Shown: positions 13,127-26,224, counted from the first letter of the stretch. The stretch: DNA of 64,000 nt from Cymbidium sinense (GCA_021442155.1 CM038228.1:83592114-83656113), one strand, 5' to 3'. Made by a program: numbers and translations. The notes: generated from the sequence alone by a model not told the origin.

Positions 13127-16100
13127 TTCTCCTAAACAATTAAATTTATATTTTATAAATATTAATTAAATATTAATTTTTGATAATTTACACTTAGTTT
13201 GGTATTAAATGCTCTAAAAACTAATAATTGTTAGTCTTTCTTTTAACTTATTAATAGAATTTAATTACTTAGTATTTTTTATTATATTTATTATTTATCA
13301 TAATTTTACTATTTCTTTATCCATGTAAATAGTTTATAACTAATATATTAATCTTTTATTCACTTTTTTATATTATTAAATATTCATATTTTATTATCTC
13401 TATAATGTTAAAAATTTTTACTTGTCTAATATTTATATAATTTAGGCGATTACTATATATTAGTTTAAATTTATAAATTATTAATTTATCTAATTTTATT
13501 TTAAATGGATGTCCATATCCTATGTTGTATCTTGTTTGTGTCTCATATCTATATTGATGCAACTTAATAGATAGTCTTTAACCTATATTTTTCATAAAGG
13601 TTGTCATCTTGATTAATATTGGAATTTTATGGCATAAGTCTAAATAATAAACTCAAGAAATAATGAACATAACCAACATTAATCTTAGATCCTCTAGAGA
13701 GGTGAGAGCCTTTACTAACAACCACTAAATGCAAAAGGATTGTCCACTACTTTGAAGGTAAAGCTTTAGCCCATCTATATTTGAGATTTAGGACTATAAG
13801 TATCAAAGAAAATAAGAAAAGAATTAAACATAATTGACTCTTGCATTTCAAAGATGGTCTTTATGTGAATGCAATCATAACTAAATTAAGGATGTTCAAG
13901 AAAAAAAAAGATTGATGGAATGCACAACCCCAAGCTTATAATCAAAATACCTTTATAAATACAATTAGTAATTTAAAATATTAACTTTCATATTTTGTTG
14001 TATTATTTTATTAGATGAAACCACTATACAGTATTGATCTAACCCATGCTCTACTTTCAAAATAAATCTCATGTTACATCATTCCTATCTAAGTTATCAT
14101 ATTTTGAACTTTTCACTCCCCATGACAAATTTATAAGCACAACTTCAATATAAAAGTCATCTTTTACCTTTAATTCAAGGAACACAATGATTTTTAATTA
14201 TAATTAAACTTCAATCAAACTCAACAGAATCGATTTGATCTCTTGTATTTTAAATTGAAGATGTAAGATAGTACTTTGATGAATAAAATAAGATTGATTA
14301 AAAAAAAATTTTGGTGAATTTATTTAGATATATTTTATCATAAGTTAAAGTCAAAGCCTATAACTCAAACAAATAATATATGATACATAAAATCTCTATA
14401 AATTTTTCTTATATTCTCTAACCACAAATTAAGTTTTTGTAATGACAAAATAGAGTAAGAATATAAATTAAACATATTTTTTGATGAGAACGTTTCATAT
14501 TTCTCCTCATCATGGAAAAGACCTTAACCTAAAGCTTGGTTTAACTTTAACTAAAATGCTTTTAAACCTTGACTAATATCTTGTAGTATGATTCATAGTC
14601 ATATCACATTAAATTCAAGGGATTATGAGCTATGACCTCTAGTGTAGCAACTAGAAAACATCTAATAAATTCTCAAAATAATGGTAAGGGCATAGCTTTT
14701 CACCCGAAGAGATAGTGCACTTTATCTACTTGCTCTCAACATAAGAAAAAAAAAAGAATCTAAAAATCAATATATATTAATTTGAAGACTTGACAACTTA
14801 AAAAAAATAGTCATCCTAAAATTGAACAGAAGAAGATAATTTATCAATAAGAATTAATGATGCATATAATCAGTGCATGATAAAGGTATTCAAACATATT
14901 AGAAAGGAAAAACATTATTGATCTATAAAAAGAAATACCTAACACCTACATAATGTCCACATATTCACTATCAATGGAGACCTTCCTTTGCTCAATCTAT
15001 ATGTCACCATATAAATATTAAGAAGAGTCATTATATTTAGCTTAGGGACAGTCCCTTTAACTCCATTTATATGATCCAATAATAAATTCCTTTTAAAAAA
15101 AGCTTCACATAGGAATGCATGGATATATTTTATTTTTCCTATAGACTTTCTTTAAAATTATGTTTCTCTTCTTCTCTAAGCCTTTTTTTCGTAAAACTTT
15201 CACTTTTATTCTTTGAAGTTTGTTTTATTCTCTATTTTTAGAAGTTTTCTATTTTGTATCATCATTATATGATGTATATCACTCTTCTGATTAATTTTTT
15301 TTTTTATTACCATTGCATGCATTTTATATTTATTATTGCTATAGGAATAATCTATGTATTTGATAAAAATAGATTATAAGGTCGAGTTCATAAGGGTAGA
15401 TTTAAGAGAACACATTAGGGCACAATTCCTTACAAATTTTTTTAATACTATTTTATATATAATATATATTAATAAGTCTCAACTAATTGATATTTTTAAT
15501 ATTAAAAATTTAATATGTGCTTTCTTTTAATGATAAAATCAGTTTATGTATTATTCTAAGATTAAATACAATTTTATTAAAAGGGGCAAAATAGCTTATG
15601 GGAAGTCAAAAGGATATAAATCTTATTCCCTTTCCACTAATTTCTTTTTTTTAATATAATAAGATTGTTATAATTATTCTGATCACACTTGTACTTTACC
15701 TTTCATTAAAAAAAATCAAAATCAGTATTTAAACAATAAAGTCGACCATACATTGCAAATATAATAAATAAAGGTTTCAAAAAGAGAAAAAAATAATTTT
15801 CTGAACTTCGCTATTGTCTAGACAAATGTGCCCTTTCTAGAGGAATCACTCCCTAATCGTGCAATTAAGTCAAATCCGAGGGGCGTTTTGTAATTAGTAC
15901 AAAAATGCTTTTACAATCAATTTAATATTACCTCTTAGATTAGTTTCATTGGCTAAATGTTTACTAAGAACATAATATTATATTTTAAATTTTGTATACT
16001 AAATTAGATTTGCTTCATAATAAGTGACATACAAATTATTATTAATTACTCATATTATATGTATCTTAAAGTAAATTTCAATGTTTTATGACCCAATTTG

Positions 16101-16149
16101 ATCAATCCTTAGATAGATACTTTTATTTGAAATTTTTTATTATTGTATA
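13127..16149. other. Intergenic DNA without recognisable genes
   Basis: AT-rich, with no family-level protein similarity on either strand. The only recognised item is a segment near 15148-15370 that recurs at 2995-3215. The minus-strand frame at 13368-13562 is AT-driven. Confidence 0.6.
15148..15370. repeat. Dispersed repeat matching 2995-3215
   Basis: Shares with 2995-3215, in the same orientation, the blocks TCTTCTTCTCTAAGCCTTTT, AACTTTCACTTT and ATCATTATATGAT, then a T-run and TATTACCATT. Divergence is high. Class unknown. Confidence 0.6.
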
Positions 16150-16921
16150 CACCATCATAACATTTATGAAGTTACAATAAGAAAATTTTAAAATTGAGCA
16201 TGGTGTAAAAGTAAATTAGTAGAACTAAGAAAAAAAAACTAAAATTCAAGTATAAATTTAGTTCTCAATAAACTAACAATGAGACATGCCTCATCAATCA
16301 TTTCCAATTGTCATTTCCAATGACAATGAACAATTTATCCGTTCAAGGAGAGACTTGATATTTTTTTAAAATTTTTTTTCAAATTTTAAAAATAATTAGT
16401 GGCTATTGTTGGCATCTGGATGGTCCATTTAAAGAGGGGAGAAAAAAATTTGTATGACTCATAAAAATAACCATTAAAAGCTTAAAATAAAATAATTAAT
16501 ATTTTAAAAATTTTAATAATGAGAATCACAAAACTAAGTAAAATCGGATCATTGCCCACTTAAATCAAACTCAAATAAAAATTAGTAAGTCATATCTAAA
16601 TTAAATAGATATTGGATCGATCAAGCTTCAACCAGCCTCAACTTCGATTGTAGTTGAAACTGAATATCAATCTAAGTCAAAGTTTAATCTACTCGAGATC
16701 AAATTGTCAACAAGCCTAAGCCATAATCTCTCCCATTTCTATGAGAACAAAACAAATATCCTAAAAAAAACACTTAATATTGGCAGAAACACCTTGCAAT
16801 TAAAGAGAACATGACTAACCCACAAGCTTCAAATGCACACTTAAAGGCACCATTTACTTAAAACAACATTACACTTCCCACTATTGGCCAGCCTCACCCA
16901 CACACTTCCTTCCACACACTA

Positions 16922-16996
<75 letters not shown>

Positions 16997-17006
16997 TATA
17001 TATATA
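16922..17006. repeat. (AT)n microsatellite
   Basis: About 40 AT units with one G interruption near 16995. The orthologous spot in the other duplicate (32566-32583) has about nine units. Confidence 0.95.
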
Positions 17007-17089
17007 ACTACTTTCTGCCCAGCAAACAAACTACAAAACCCCAAATCTATCTTCTTAGAACTTAAAACCACTGATCAGATCAGATCAGA

Positions 17090-17677
17090 TCAGATCCCAA
17101 TAGCCATAGTAATAACAACCATCATCCCCATAATCACTAAATTCAACCACACAAGTCTGCTTGGAGCCATGGATATCCCTAAAACCTTAACATCATCAAC
17201 AACCGGACCGCACAATGAGCTATGGTCATCACTCCTGGTGTTGTAATACACGCTGTAAAACGCCACCCTGGTCCTCTCGGCTTTGGCAGTGAAGCTCACA
17301 TTAGCTGCCAGGAAGTGGCGTTTCCAAGCGGAGCGAAATTCTCCGCCTGGTCCCCGGCAATGCCATGACTGCTAAGGGAGGCTGGCAGGAATCGCCTGCC
17401 GAGCCCATGGTGAAGACGAGGCTGTACTGCTTATCTGGTTTGGTCTCAACCAGCTGGGAGATGATGCCTTCCTTTCCTGAGAGGAGCTCAATCGCGCGCT
17501 TACCCTGAGGGACGGTATAGTGGTCGGAGTCGACGTAGCGAACTGCTCGGTTGGATTCGACTATCCAGCCGGGGAGAGAGGAGGTCTCATCGAGATTGGT
17601 AGGGAGGAGTACGCCGAGAGTTGCATTCTTGAACATCCATGGGCCTTCTTCGAAGTCACCATTGATAACAGCGTTAT
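17090..17677 (-). pseudogene. DUF642 cell-wall protein, last exon, copy 1 (frameshifted)
   Basis: DUF642 proteins are plant-specific secreted proteins with two galactose-binding-like halves, found in cell walls and linked to pectin methylesterase regulation. Only the second half is here. A 3' splice site (CTCATGCAG) precedes codons for AVINGDFEEGPWMFKNATLG, then LPGWIVES, RAVRYVDSDHY, GKRAIELLSGKEGIISQLVE, AGDSCQPPLAVMA, SFTAKAERTRVAFYSVYY and SLCGPVVDDVKVLG. The hydrophobic C-terminus (LVWLNLVIMGMMVV) fits a GPI-anchor signal, as in one subgroup of the family. Between about 17290 and 17360 the frame is lost through several indels, including the TTGGAAAC lesion shared with copy 2, so the exon splits into two frames. 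I cannot find upstream exons for the signal peptide and first half anywhere up to 26 kb. It is a fragment or decayed gene, or suffers from assembly errors. Confidence 0.88.
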
Positions 17678-18409
17678 CTGCATGAGAGGATTGGTTACTG
17701 AGCTTCAGTAGTTATCTGCATGAGATCTTTATGTGAAACAAAAGCATGGGTGATTTCAGATCATCTAATAACACTCCACAGAGTCCATACAATAAATAAA
17801 GTAGTAACAGATAAGTAACACTTAGAAAATAGAAGGATAAAGCATTCATGGAAAGCAAGAGTTCTAATGATTTGTTCATTCAGGCAGAAATAAATGGCCT
17901 GACAATCACCATCAGATCATGGGGTGCAACGTGGCTCAGAAATTTATTTTGTGGATCAGACCCACAGAATTTTCTTCCTCCCTCGTCATTTTCTAACCCT
18001 AAATTGACCTGCTACACCGGCTGTGGGCCACAATCAATCTGGACTGATTATGCGGCCCTGATTTCCTTCCCTCCTCCATATCGTGGTTTGGAAACTGATT
18101 TTTGGTATGAATTTCGCCGGACATACAATAGCAAAAAAAGCAATGGCCATTATCTGAGTAAAAATCAACATATACTTTGCCGTGATGGCTAAGTGATAAT
18201 ACATCCCTTTTTTTGTACCATCTTTGTTGCAACCATTAGATAAAATCTTGATATTAATAATTATTTTTCTTAAATATCACAACGATTTGTGAAATCATGG
18301 TAATTTGATGGTCAGTTAATGTGTTTTTTCATCCTTGACTACTGCAGCCTTTTCTTAGAGTTTAAAATATAAAGTTATCTCATAAACATATTTCTCTTAT
18401 TTGCTTTAA
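17678..18409. other. Probable intron or upstream flank of DUF642 copy 1
   Basis: Lies directly upstream (minus strand) of the last-exon acceptor. The acceptor region contains a near-tandem doublet of CTCATGCAGATAAC. Frames on both strands (17848-18192 plus, 17999-18232 minus) show no DUF642 features. In copy 2 the plus-strand frame carries an early stop, so neither looks like a gene. Confidence 0.55.
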
Positions 18410-20504
18410 TTCTTCAATCTCCTCGTGCTTTCTAGTCAGTTTCCTTGCCTTTCCTTTTCTCACAAAGACGTCGAAAAAATGGTAAGAATATTATGTTTGC
18501 TTTCATGAGCAAGTTCATTGCAATCGCATTACACATAAATTTGACAAAAACCAAAGGCTTGGATAGGATATAAGCCAAATATGTTATTCTAGATGACGTT
18601 TCCTTCAATTTCTAAGGAAGAATGAAAGACTGAATGACTAATTGAAAATGATTTCTATTCGAACAATATTTTGAGATAGTTTAAAATTATCCTTCAGTGA
18701 TGAACTCAATGATATCCTGATGACCTTCTAGATAGTGCCTACTCAAGTCACTCCCAATGTCTTTTACAATAGTGTGACAGGAATCAGATGGTTGAATACT
18801 GAAAGGAATGTCTCATATTACTTATAGCAAGTTTCATATTTCTCTAAGGCCAAATGTTTGGGAGGCATCTGCTGGCCTTGACCTTCCCAGCCATTGAACA
18901 TAAAGGGACTTCATCCAATAATGGTTGGAAAATTATTACTACGTTGTTCTAAGTAATAAACGTTGGAAGTTCTCAATCAGCCTCAATGTCATCACTTTAT
19001 AGACATTTGAGGTGAAAGCTCATATGAAATGGTGAAAGTATTTTCTTCTTGGGACAAAGAAGTAAAAAGTGATACTATATCAGAATGATCTTAGAAAGCC
19101 AAATCTAAAGTTAGAAAATTTTGAAAAGAAGGTGCACTCTCTTCTAACATGTTAATAATTAATATTATATAAAATGTATAAGCTAATTATAATCTTTCTG
19201 TTACTTTTGCAACTCTTTTTATTACAATCTTTGAACCAGACATAAGTTTCTATTTGATGTAAGATAGTTTCTAAAATGCACATGTAAAGTATTATAACCA
19301 AATTTAGAAAGATTATTAATCATAAAGCCTCTGAAAGAAATATAATATTTTAGTTCTAAATATATTATTTTGTTAGAACTCAAGATCAATGAAACATTTC
19401 ACATTCTTATCATAGTGTATATACACAAATTCCGTTAATCCACATTAACTATAAGTGTCACTCTATTCATTAATTGTCAATACAAACTTTGTTACTTCTA
19501 ATCTCTCCCACTTATTTTTTTGTTAGTCTCTTTAATATTCATGAATTTTGAGTGATCATAATCCAATGGTTATAAATATCATTTTCAAACAAATATATAA
19601 ATAATCACTTATTTAGTTTATTTAAGGAGAAACATTCTAAACCATAAAGCTACTTAAATCATCACAATAATCTTATAAGCATTCCTAAGCATTTGCTTGT
19701 GTCACATTTATCACTACATAGAGTCATGCAACATAATATTCCTTACATTGCAACATTAAGGCCTAAGCCACAACTATCATTATAATATGGCTTGCTTTAC
19801 AATCTTTTAAAACTAAATTTACTTCTAGATAATACCAAAAACCTTATGTTGATCTCCACATACGTGGCATAAGTCGAGTCAAGTCCACAATCCAAATTCG
19901 ACGGACTTCGGAAGCGACAGTGCACAAATCGGGGTTCAAAATGCACTGGACATCACCGAAAATGATCGAAACAACTTCCGATTGACGAACAGACTTGCGT
20001 TTAGAACGTCGAAATTGATCAGAATATACATATTGCAAAATCTAACGAATAATTGATTAAGCCCTCGAGCTATCAATGTGTTGACGCGCATATCGAAGTT
20101 GAGAAGCTACGATGATGTCCAAATGACCTCCGTTCATTAAATTAATCACGCCGTTAGCTTGGAAATATCGAAAACTATCAAATAAGATCGTGCTCAAGGC
20201 GATGACCGTGCAAATGTCGAGTGATTTGAAGATGACCGCAAATCGAGGTGAAATGGAAGTAAATTAACTCAAATGACCTCCGATCGATGAACTTTTCCAT
20301 CGTCGAACATCAAATTAGGATATAATCATGACTTGATGAGCAACCATCAAGCGCCAGTCGAATGCATGAATATCGAGATCACGAGGAAAAATTTGAATAA
20401 AAGTATGGGAAATTAAATTTGAATAAAAGAGGGGGAAATCAAATTTGAATAAAAGAGAGGAAAATAAGAATTACTTTGAGGAGTAAATCTTCTTCTTAAA
20501 ATGA
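18410..20504. other. Intergenic DNA, unclassified
   Basis: No gene recognised. Positions 19840-20400 are less AT-rich and contain many CG dinucleotides (for example AATTCGACGGACTTCGGAAG), resembling non-coding parts of a retrotransposon, but I see no protein motif, LTR or primer site. The minus-strand frame at 19844-20038 has no family features. Confidence 0.5.
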
Positions 20505-21050
20505 CAAATTAAATTATCCTTTGAACCTATAGCTTCAAAACGTCTTCTTCACAGGATGCAACCCTTGTACAAGAATGCTAAATCAAAATCTATAAAATTA
20601 GGGGCTTCTTTTCATCAAAAATTAAGGAATTTCATTCTAATTATGATTTTTAAAATCAATGAAGTCACTAATTAGATGAAATTATCTAAGCTATAAATTC
20701 AGATGTCCATAGAAATTTCAAGTGTAAATTTTAATCAAAAGAATGCTAAATTAGAATATATTAAATATTAATAAAAAATCTAATAAGATATTAGATCAAT
20801 TTACAATGCCTTCTTGCCACTAATCTACAACTCACAAAGGTATACGATACTAAATCCAAATCTACAAAAATCATAGGGTGTCATTTAATCAAATTAAGGA
20901 ATTTCATCCTAATTATGATTTTCAAGATCAATAATTTCATTAATTATATGAAATTAATGTTATAATCATGTCTGGACATAGATTTCAAGTGCGAATTTTA
21001 ATGAAAAGGATGTATAAATTAAAATGAAAAAAAATCAATCTCATAATTCA
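20505..21050. repeat. Two diverged tandem units of about 250 bases
   Basis: Units at about 20505-20765 and 20810-21020 share AATTAAGGAATTTCAT, CTAATTATGATTTT, ATTAGATGAAATTA / ATTATATGAAATTA and ATTTCAAGTG, then AATTTTAAT, in the same order. Non-coding. Confidence 0.7.
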
Positions 21051-21059
21051 AACATAAAA

Positions 21060-22580
21060 TTACCCAAATTTACTATACACTCATGAGCCCACACTATCTT
21101 GAATGCCTAAATTCAAAGGATCTGGTCGCTTCTGCTTAGTCTTAGGATGAGTTAATAAAACCTAAAAACCTATAATAAGAGCTTCAAATCAGTGAAAAAT
21201 CTGAGAAACTGATTCTTTCAAGTGATAGTAGATATAATCCTTTGTTAGCAGTTAAATAGAGTTGACAGGATCTAAAACTCTTAAATATATTCAAACTAAT
21301 CTATTTTTTTAGATCAAATTAAATGGCAATCTTAAACTGTTTAAATAAAACTCTATCATTAAAAGCTCAAATCAAACTCAATCTATCCACCTTCCGTAAT
21401 TATTTATCAGGGGTGATAAATTAAGAAAACTCTAGCTCACAAAGGAGCCAATGTCAAATCAAGTGTTACTATGTTCACACTCTCAATCAATCGTAAGGAC
21501 GCGTGTCCTCACATTGCGGCTTTGGCCAATAGGCTCCACAGATGAAGAAAGCACCGAGTCCTCGACGGTGGTTTGGCCACCGACTCATTATATTACGACC
21601 GTAGCTTCGTTGCTCTAATGGCTCGCCTTTGAGTTGTGAATCATGTGGGTATACTTGATAGGAGAATAGCCCTTTGTTAGCTAGACTTAAGATTGTGCTA
21701 GATAAATAACTAAGCTATAAACACCCGCATAGGCCCCAACACTATATTGAATGTTGAAATTTAAGTTTCTAAGGATGCTGCGCGGGTTGCTACCCGATAT
21801 TAGACTGGGTCCAACAAAACTTAAAATCTATTATAAGAATTTCAACTCAGTAAAATATCTGAGAAACTGATCCTGTCAGGTGATAGTAGATATGATCCTC
21901 GTTAGCAGTTAAATATAGGGATCTAAAGCTCTTAATTCAAACAAAAAAATTATTTGAATTAATTACACCCGATGTGCACTGTTGAATGCCTAAATTCAAG
22001 TCCGAGGATGCTATGGGTTTTCCGTTTAGTCTTAGACTGGTCAAGTTAATAAAACCTAAAAACCTATAACAAGAGTTTTAAATCAGTGAAATATCTGAGA
22101 AATTAATTTTGTTAGGTGACAGTAGATCTAATCCTCTGGTAGTAGCTAAACAGAGTCGACAGGATCTAAAGCTCTCTTAAACATATTCAAATTAATCAAT
22201 TTTTTAAATCAATTTTTAAATATCAATATGAAACTGGTTAAATGAAATATAATCATTAAAACTTAAATCAAACTCAAGTTATCCACCATCCGCAACTATT
22301 TGTCGGGGGTGACAAATTAAGAAAACTCTAGCTCACAATGGAGCTAACGTCAAATCAAGCATTTTGCTATGTTTACTCTCAATCAATTTCATGTTAGTAA
22401 GGCCCGTGTCCTCAGCTGGTTCAGGAGAAGTAAAGCGTCAGAGTCCTCGATCGGTTTTGGCCGACTCCATATCACGTAGCTCCATGCGATGGCTCCTTTG
22501 AGTTGTGAATCATAGGGTATACTTGATAGGGCAAATAGCTCTCTCACTAGACTTAAGCATGTCTCCTTGACAAACACCAC
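21060..22580. repeat. Three tandem units, one truncated (about 640, 240 and 590 bases)
   Basis: Units at about 21080-21715, 21735-21975 and 21985-22570. Shared blocks in order are TTGAATGCCTAAATTCAA, CTTAG.CT.GGT, AACCTAAAAACCTATAA, TCTGAGAAACTGAT, GATAGTAGAT, GGATCTAAA.CTCTTAA, GGGGTGATAAATTAAG, AAAACTCTAGCTCACAA, and a GC-richer tail with GAGTCCTCG and TTTGAGTTGTGAATCAT followed by GGGTATACTTGATAGG. The middle unit lacks the second half. The minus-strand frame at 22389-22637 lies in the tail and is not kept in the first unit, so it is not called. Confidence 0.82.
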
Positions 22581-25411
22581 CAGTCTACAAGGATTTCTTG
22601 GATCGAACCCATGTGTTGATGAGGATCCTTCGGTCAATTACTCATCTCTAAATAAGTAGACTAGGATCAGGCCGGATGACGGAACCATGGGATTTAGATC
22701 GAGCACGTCATCATTCCCCCAACCATCCGGTTTAAGCTATAATGATGAATTTCATATCTCAAATTATAAAACTCTACATGCTGCTACTATACGCTACGCA
22801 TTTTTCAATCTAACGACTAGCCTTAATTGAAAGTTCTCTCTCACTTATTGGGAGGGGTAATTAACTATAGGGGCTTGCGCCTATAGGAAACCTGGAACCA
22901 TATCTAAAGTTCTCTCCAAATGAGGATGAAATCTCTGGGTAGTGTCTTATCTACTATCTCATCTGCTTTCTGAAAATTCCGCCGTCATTTAAAACTCACT
23001 TTTCATCAAAGAGGTCAGTGTCGAATTTTCGGAGCCCACACCTTACTAACAAGAATGTGGAGAAATGAAAGAATAAAAGAAGAAGAGTGAGTGATGGTGA
23101 TGGGTTGCCCTTTGGTGAGCTTAAGAAGTAGAAATTACTAAGGACTTTTAGATTAACATCTAAAGATAAAATTTGAAGTTTTTGATAAAATTTTGAGTCA
23201 TTTAGTATGGTCTTCTAGTGGAACTTTTAAAATTAGCTTGAATTGAGCTAGTTTGAGTTGATTTGAAAGATTTCTTTAGAAAATGGGTTTTAAGAGGGGT
23301 AAATGTATGGTAGTAATTATGGATGATTAACTTAAAATGTGAACTAATGATCTTGAGTAGATGGTTAGGTTTGGTGGAGTTTATAAGGTTGTCGATAGAT
23401 AGGGAACGAGAATATCTCTGGTCTTGTTTAGTTTGGCCAAGAGCTTTATGCGGGGCTTTGGAGTAGATGTAAAGTTTGGGATGGGGGATTGTCTTGGAGG
23501 AAGCTTGGGATGTGAAAAAAAATTACTTAAGTAAATTAAAAGCAAGAGATTTAGAGAGTAAAAGTAAATATAAAATATAATAAAGGATAACTACCTAATC
23601 TCACCAAAGAAAAGACAAAATTAAGCTACCAAGCACCAAGCTTGAGAAAAGAGCAATACTTCACTCAAAATAATTCAATCGATAATTAAAATTGTAAAAT
23701 ATATTACCCAATTTATAAGCATTACAAGACTGTAGGGCTAAAACATTGGAGGAAAAAATAAAGGAAAATAGGGGGTTTGTGGATATTTATGAATGAAGCT
23801 TCTCAATCACTCATTTTTAATGTCTATTTCATATCAATGCTAGTCATACAAACTTCTACATAAAAAATTAAAATATAAAATATCAAAAGTAAAAATACAT
23901 GTAAGACGTTCTAAAATAGGTTGAGATAAGTTGATGACTTTAAGCCTTAGAAACGTTGAAGACTTTAATTCTTGGGACTTTAATGAATGAGTTAATGATT
24001 TCAATTATTAGCAAGTTTAATAGATGAGCTGAATTCTTTAATTCTTAGCAAGTCAAATGGATGAGTTAAACTCCTCTATTTTATTTTATTTCTTTTGTTA
24101 ATGTACATTAACAAATAGCTTCTTTGGCCTACTTGAACTATAGATGAATTTGTCCTAGTATAAGTGATTTGATAAAATAAGCTAAAGCTTCTATTATGAC
24201 TTGACTAATCAAACCCAAATGAATAGTGTTGTAATATTATTTTGCACTACAATTATCACAACATCATGAGGTGTAAAACTTAACTTGTATATATTCATAT
24301 TCACATAAGAAAATTGTGATCTTCTCTTTATTTTATATAAAAGATCTTTAAAATGAAAAAATTTATTTATTGTATTTACATATTTACCCCAATAAAATAT
24401 TTTGAACAGCTAATCAATATATTTAAATGTGTTGTAACGGAGTGGTTTGAAAATTGATGAAAGATCAAGAATAAGATTTAGAATTTTATAAAAAATTTAA
24501 TATTTAAACAAAAATTTGAAGATTAAAAATATGAAAATATTAATTCTATAATTAATCATGGACTCAATTTTCTATGCAAGAATTGGCTAATTAAAGCAGC
24601 TTTAATCACTAAGAAGTAATAAATTATGGTCCCGTTTAGGAAGTTGCATGTGCAGGCCAACAATAACTTTAAAAGCCAATAGTCTACTTTGCTTTGGCTA
24701 TAATGTCAAATGAGCTCACTGAGGACTTAGATGATAAAGCGAGAGCCAATACATTGTTAAATAATTTTGGAGCATCTAATCTTTTCAATCCAATTAGATT
24801 TCCAATATAGAACATGGAAAATAACTATTTTAGGATGTGTAATAAGCTAAAAGGGAAGTTGTACAAAGCTGTGTATACAATTATTTATAGTTTTTTTATT
24901 GGATAGTTGTACATATGTGCATGATGTTATTCACATCTAATGATTTCTCATTCTCTTGAGTCTTTCTTTTAGTGCATGTGTATCAATAATTTATACATGA
25001 GATGTTGGCTCTATAATTGATTGATTAATCTCTAGTTAAAGACCTAGTTCATTATATTTATGACTTGTTAAGAAAAGAAAAATAATTAGATCCTTATCCT
25101 TTAGATTATGATGTGTCTCATGTCACAATTTGATCAAAGATAGTGATTTTATTTAGCTTCTAATAGCCAAGTCATTCATATGCATGACTAATACATTGAC
25201 ATTAATCAAGTGCAAATTTCACTTCTTTTATTGCCTAATTATGCATATCTTACGTTACAATCATTTGTGAATGCTAACAACCTTATAATCCCTCATAACA
25301 TGAACACCTTGAACAACCCATCTTAAGCTTTGTTAATGCTTCATGGTGATATCCCTCGAGACCTATGATGATAAACGGGACATACATGAAATGACTTAAT
25401 GACATTTCTAT
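22581..25411. other. Intergenic DNA without recognisable genes
   Basis: No protein family features on either strand. Around 22790-22960 the sequence resembles the arm of repeat family E from the right contig, including its hairpin (see 22865-22886). The rest is AT-rich and looks single-copy within this window. Confidence 0.5.
22865..22886. repeat. Family E type hairpin in the left contig
   Basis: Arms CTATAGGGGC and GCGCCTATAG around a TT loop, preceded by GTAATTAA and followed by GAAAC. The same context surrounds the family E hairpins at 34333, 36240, 37168, 43640 and 53704. The following block AAATCTCTGGGTAG also resembles family E. Confidence 0.6.
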
Positions 25412-25914
25412 TTTAAAAATACGGGACACAGACACGCGTTGGACATACATCATTATAATAATAATAATTAAGAATAATGTGTATAAATTAAATAGATAAA
25501 ATATTTAAAATAATAAAAAAAGTCATTTAATTAAAAATTTTAAATTAATTAATTAAGTTATATATATATATATATATATTACATAAGTTAATGAATAAAA
25601 TTTATTATCAACTCTAAATTTATAAATTTAATTATATTTTTAATAATTTTAATTATTTGTAATATATATTATTATTCTCTCTTTTTAGCTCAAATATCAT
25701 TCTCTAAATTTCTAAAACTCTCTACAATAATTTAAAATATAACAAACTATATTTAAAATAGTTTTTATATAATTTTAATTCAATTATTTAGGACACGCGT
25801 GTCCCTTTAATTTTTTAATATTATTTTACTCGGACACTTTTAGGTATTAATGTCGGAGAGGGCTTTGAGTGTCCTGTCCAACATGTGTCGAACACCACAC
25901 AGCGAATTTTTAGG
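25412..25914. mobile_element. Inverted-repeat element of about 500 bases, MITE-like
   Basis: The left end reads AAAAATACGGGACACAGACA then CGCGTTGGACAT. The right end on the minus strand reads AAAAATTCGCTGTGTGGTGT then TCGACACATGTTGGACA. The interior is AT-rich and non-coding, with an internal GGACACGCGTGTCC palindrome near 25790. Inverted ends and size suggest a non-autonomous DNA transposon. No clear target duplication was found. Confidence 0.5.
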
Positions 25915-26224
25915 AGTGTTGGTGCATCATAGCTCACGACAATCTATATCATGTTGTGTTACTATACTATATCCATGCTTTAACACCATTGCATGCATAA
26001 GACTTCAATAACACTTTGGACCCACCCATTCACCCTAATGTCTCTTAATTCATACTCATAAAGCTGTCATCTATAAAACACACAACCTCATACTTTAATA
26101 AGATTCTATTGAATATACTATTCATACAGGTTACTTCTATTGAATATACTATAAAACACACAACCCCAAGTTAAAGAGAAGAGAGAGCTCTAAGGCTTGA
26201 AGATCCTCCAAGCATAATCGAACC
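25915..26224. other. Flank with possible LTR promoter sequence
   Basis: Contains two near-identical CTATAAAACACACAACC motifs (about 26070 and 26147) and a doubled TTCTATTGAATATACTAT. TATA-like motifs upstream of a retrotransposon body could belong to the U3 of its 5' LTR, but I could not find the LTR start. Confidence 0.35.

Larger units (their letters stand above)
16150..18409. repeat. Direct segmental duplication, copy 1 (carries the DUF642 exon)
   Basis: Starts at ACCATCATAACATTTATGAA and matches 31793-33988 in the same orientation through TTGCTTTAATTCT, where copy 2 runs into the assembly gap. Most lines are near-identical. Differences are scattered substitutions, small indels, and two slippage loci: (AT)n at 16922-17006 versus about 20 bases in copy 2, and four versus two GATCA units just after the DUF642 stop codon. 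Confidence 0.92.

Noticed and set aside
11539..13135. Short plus-strand frames in both tandem units (with LPHHIMMRHP and LTTSHHDET)
   Set aside because: The two units are read in different frames over the same DNA, so this is repeat DNA without a kept protein.
17848..18232. Open frames on both strands upstream of the DUF642 exon, seen in both duplicates
   Set aside because: They resemble no family, the plus-strand frame has a premature stop in the second copy, and the position is that of an intron or upstream flank.
20505..22580. CRISPR-like direct repeats
   Set aside because: Units are hundreds of bases long, diverged and without regular spacers, in plant DNA.
22389..22637. 82-residue minus-strand frame
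   Set aside because: Lies in the tail of a tandem repeat unit; the first unit does not preserve it.
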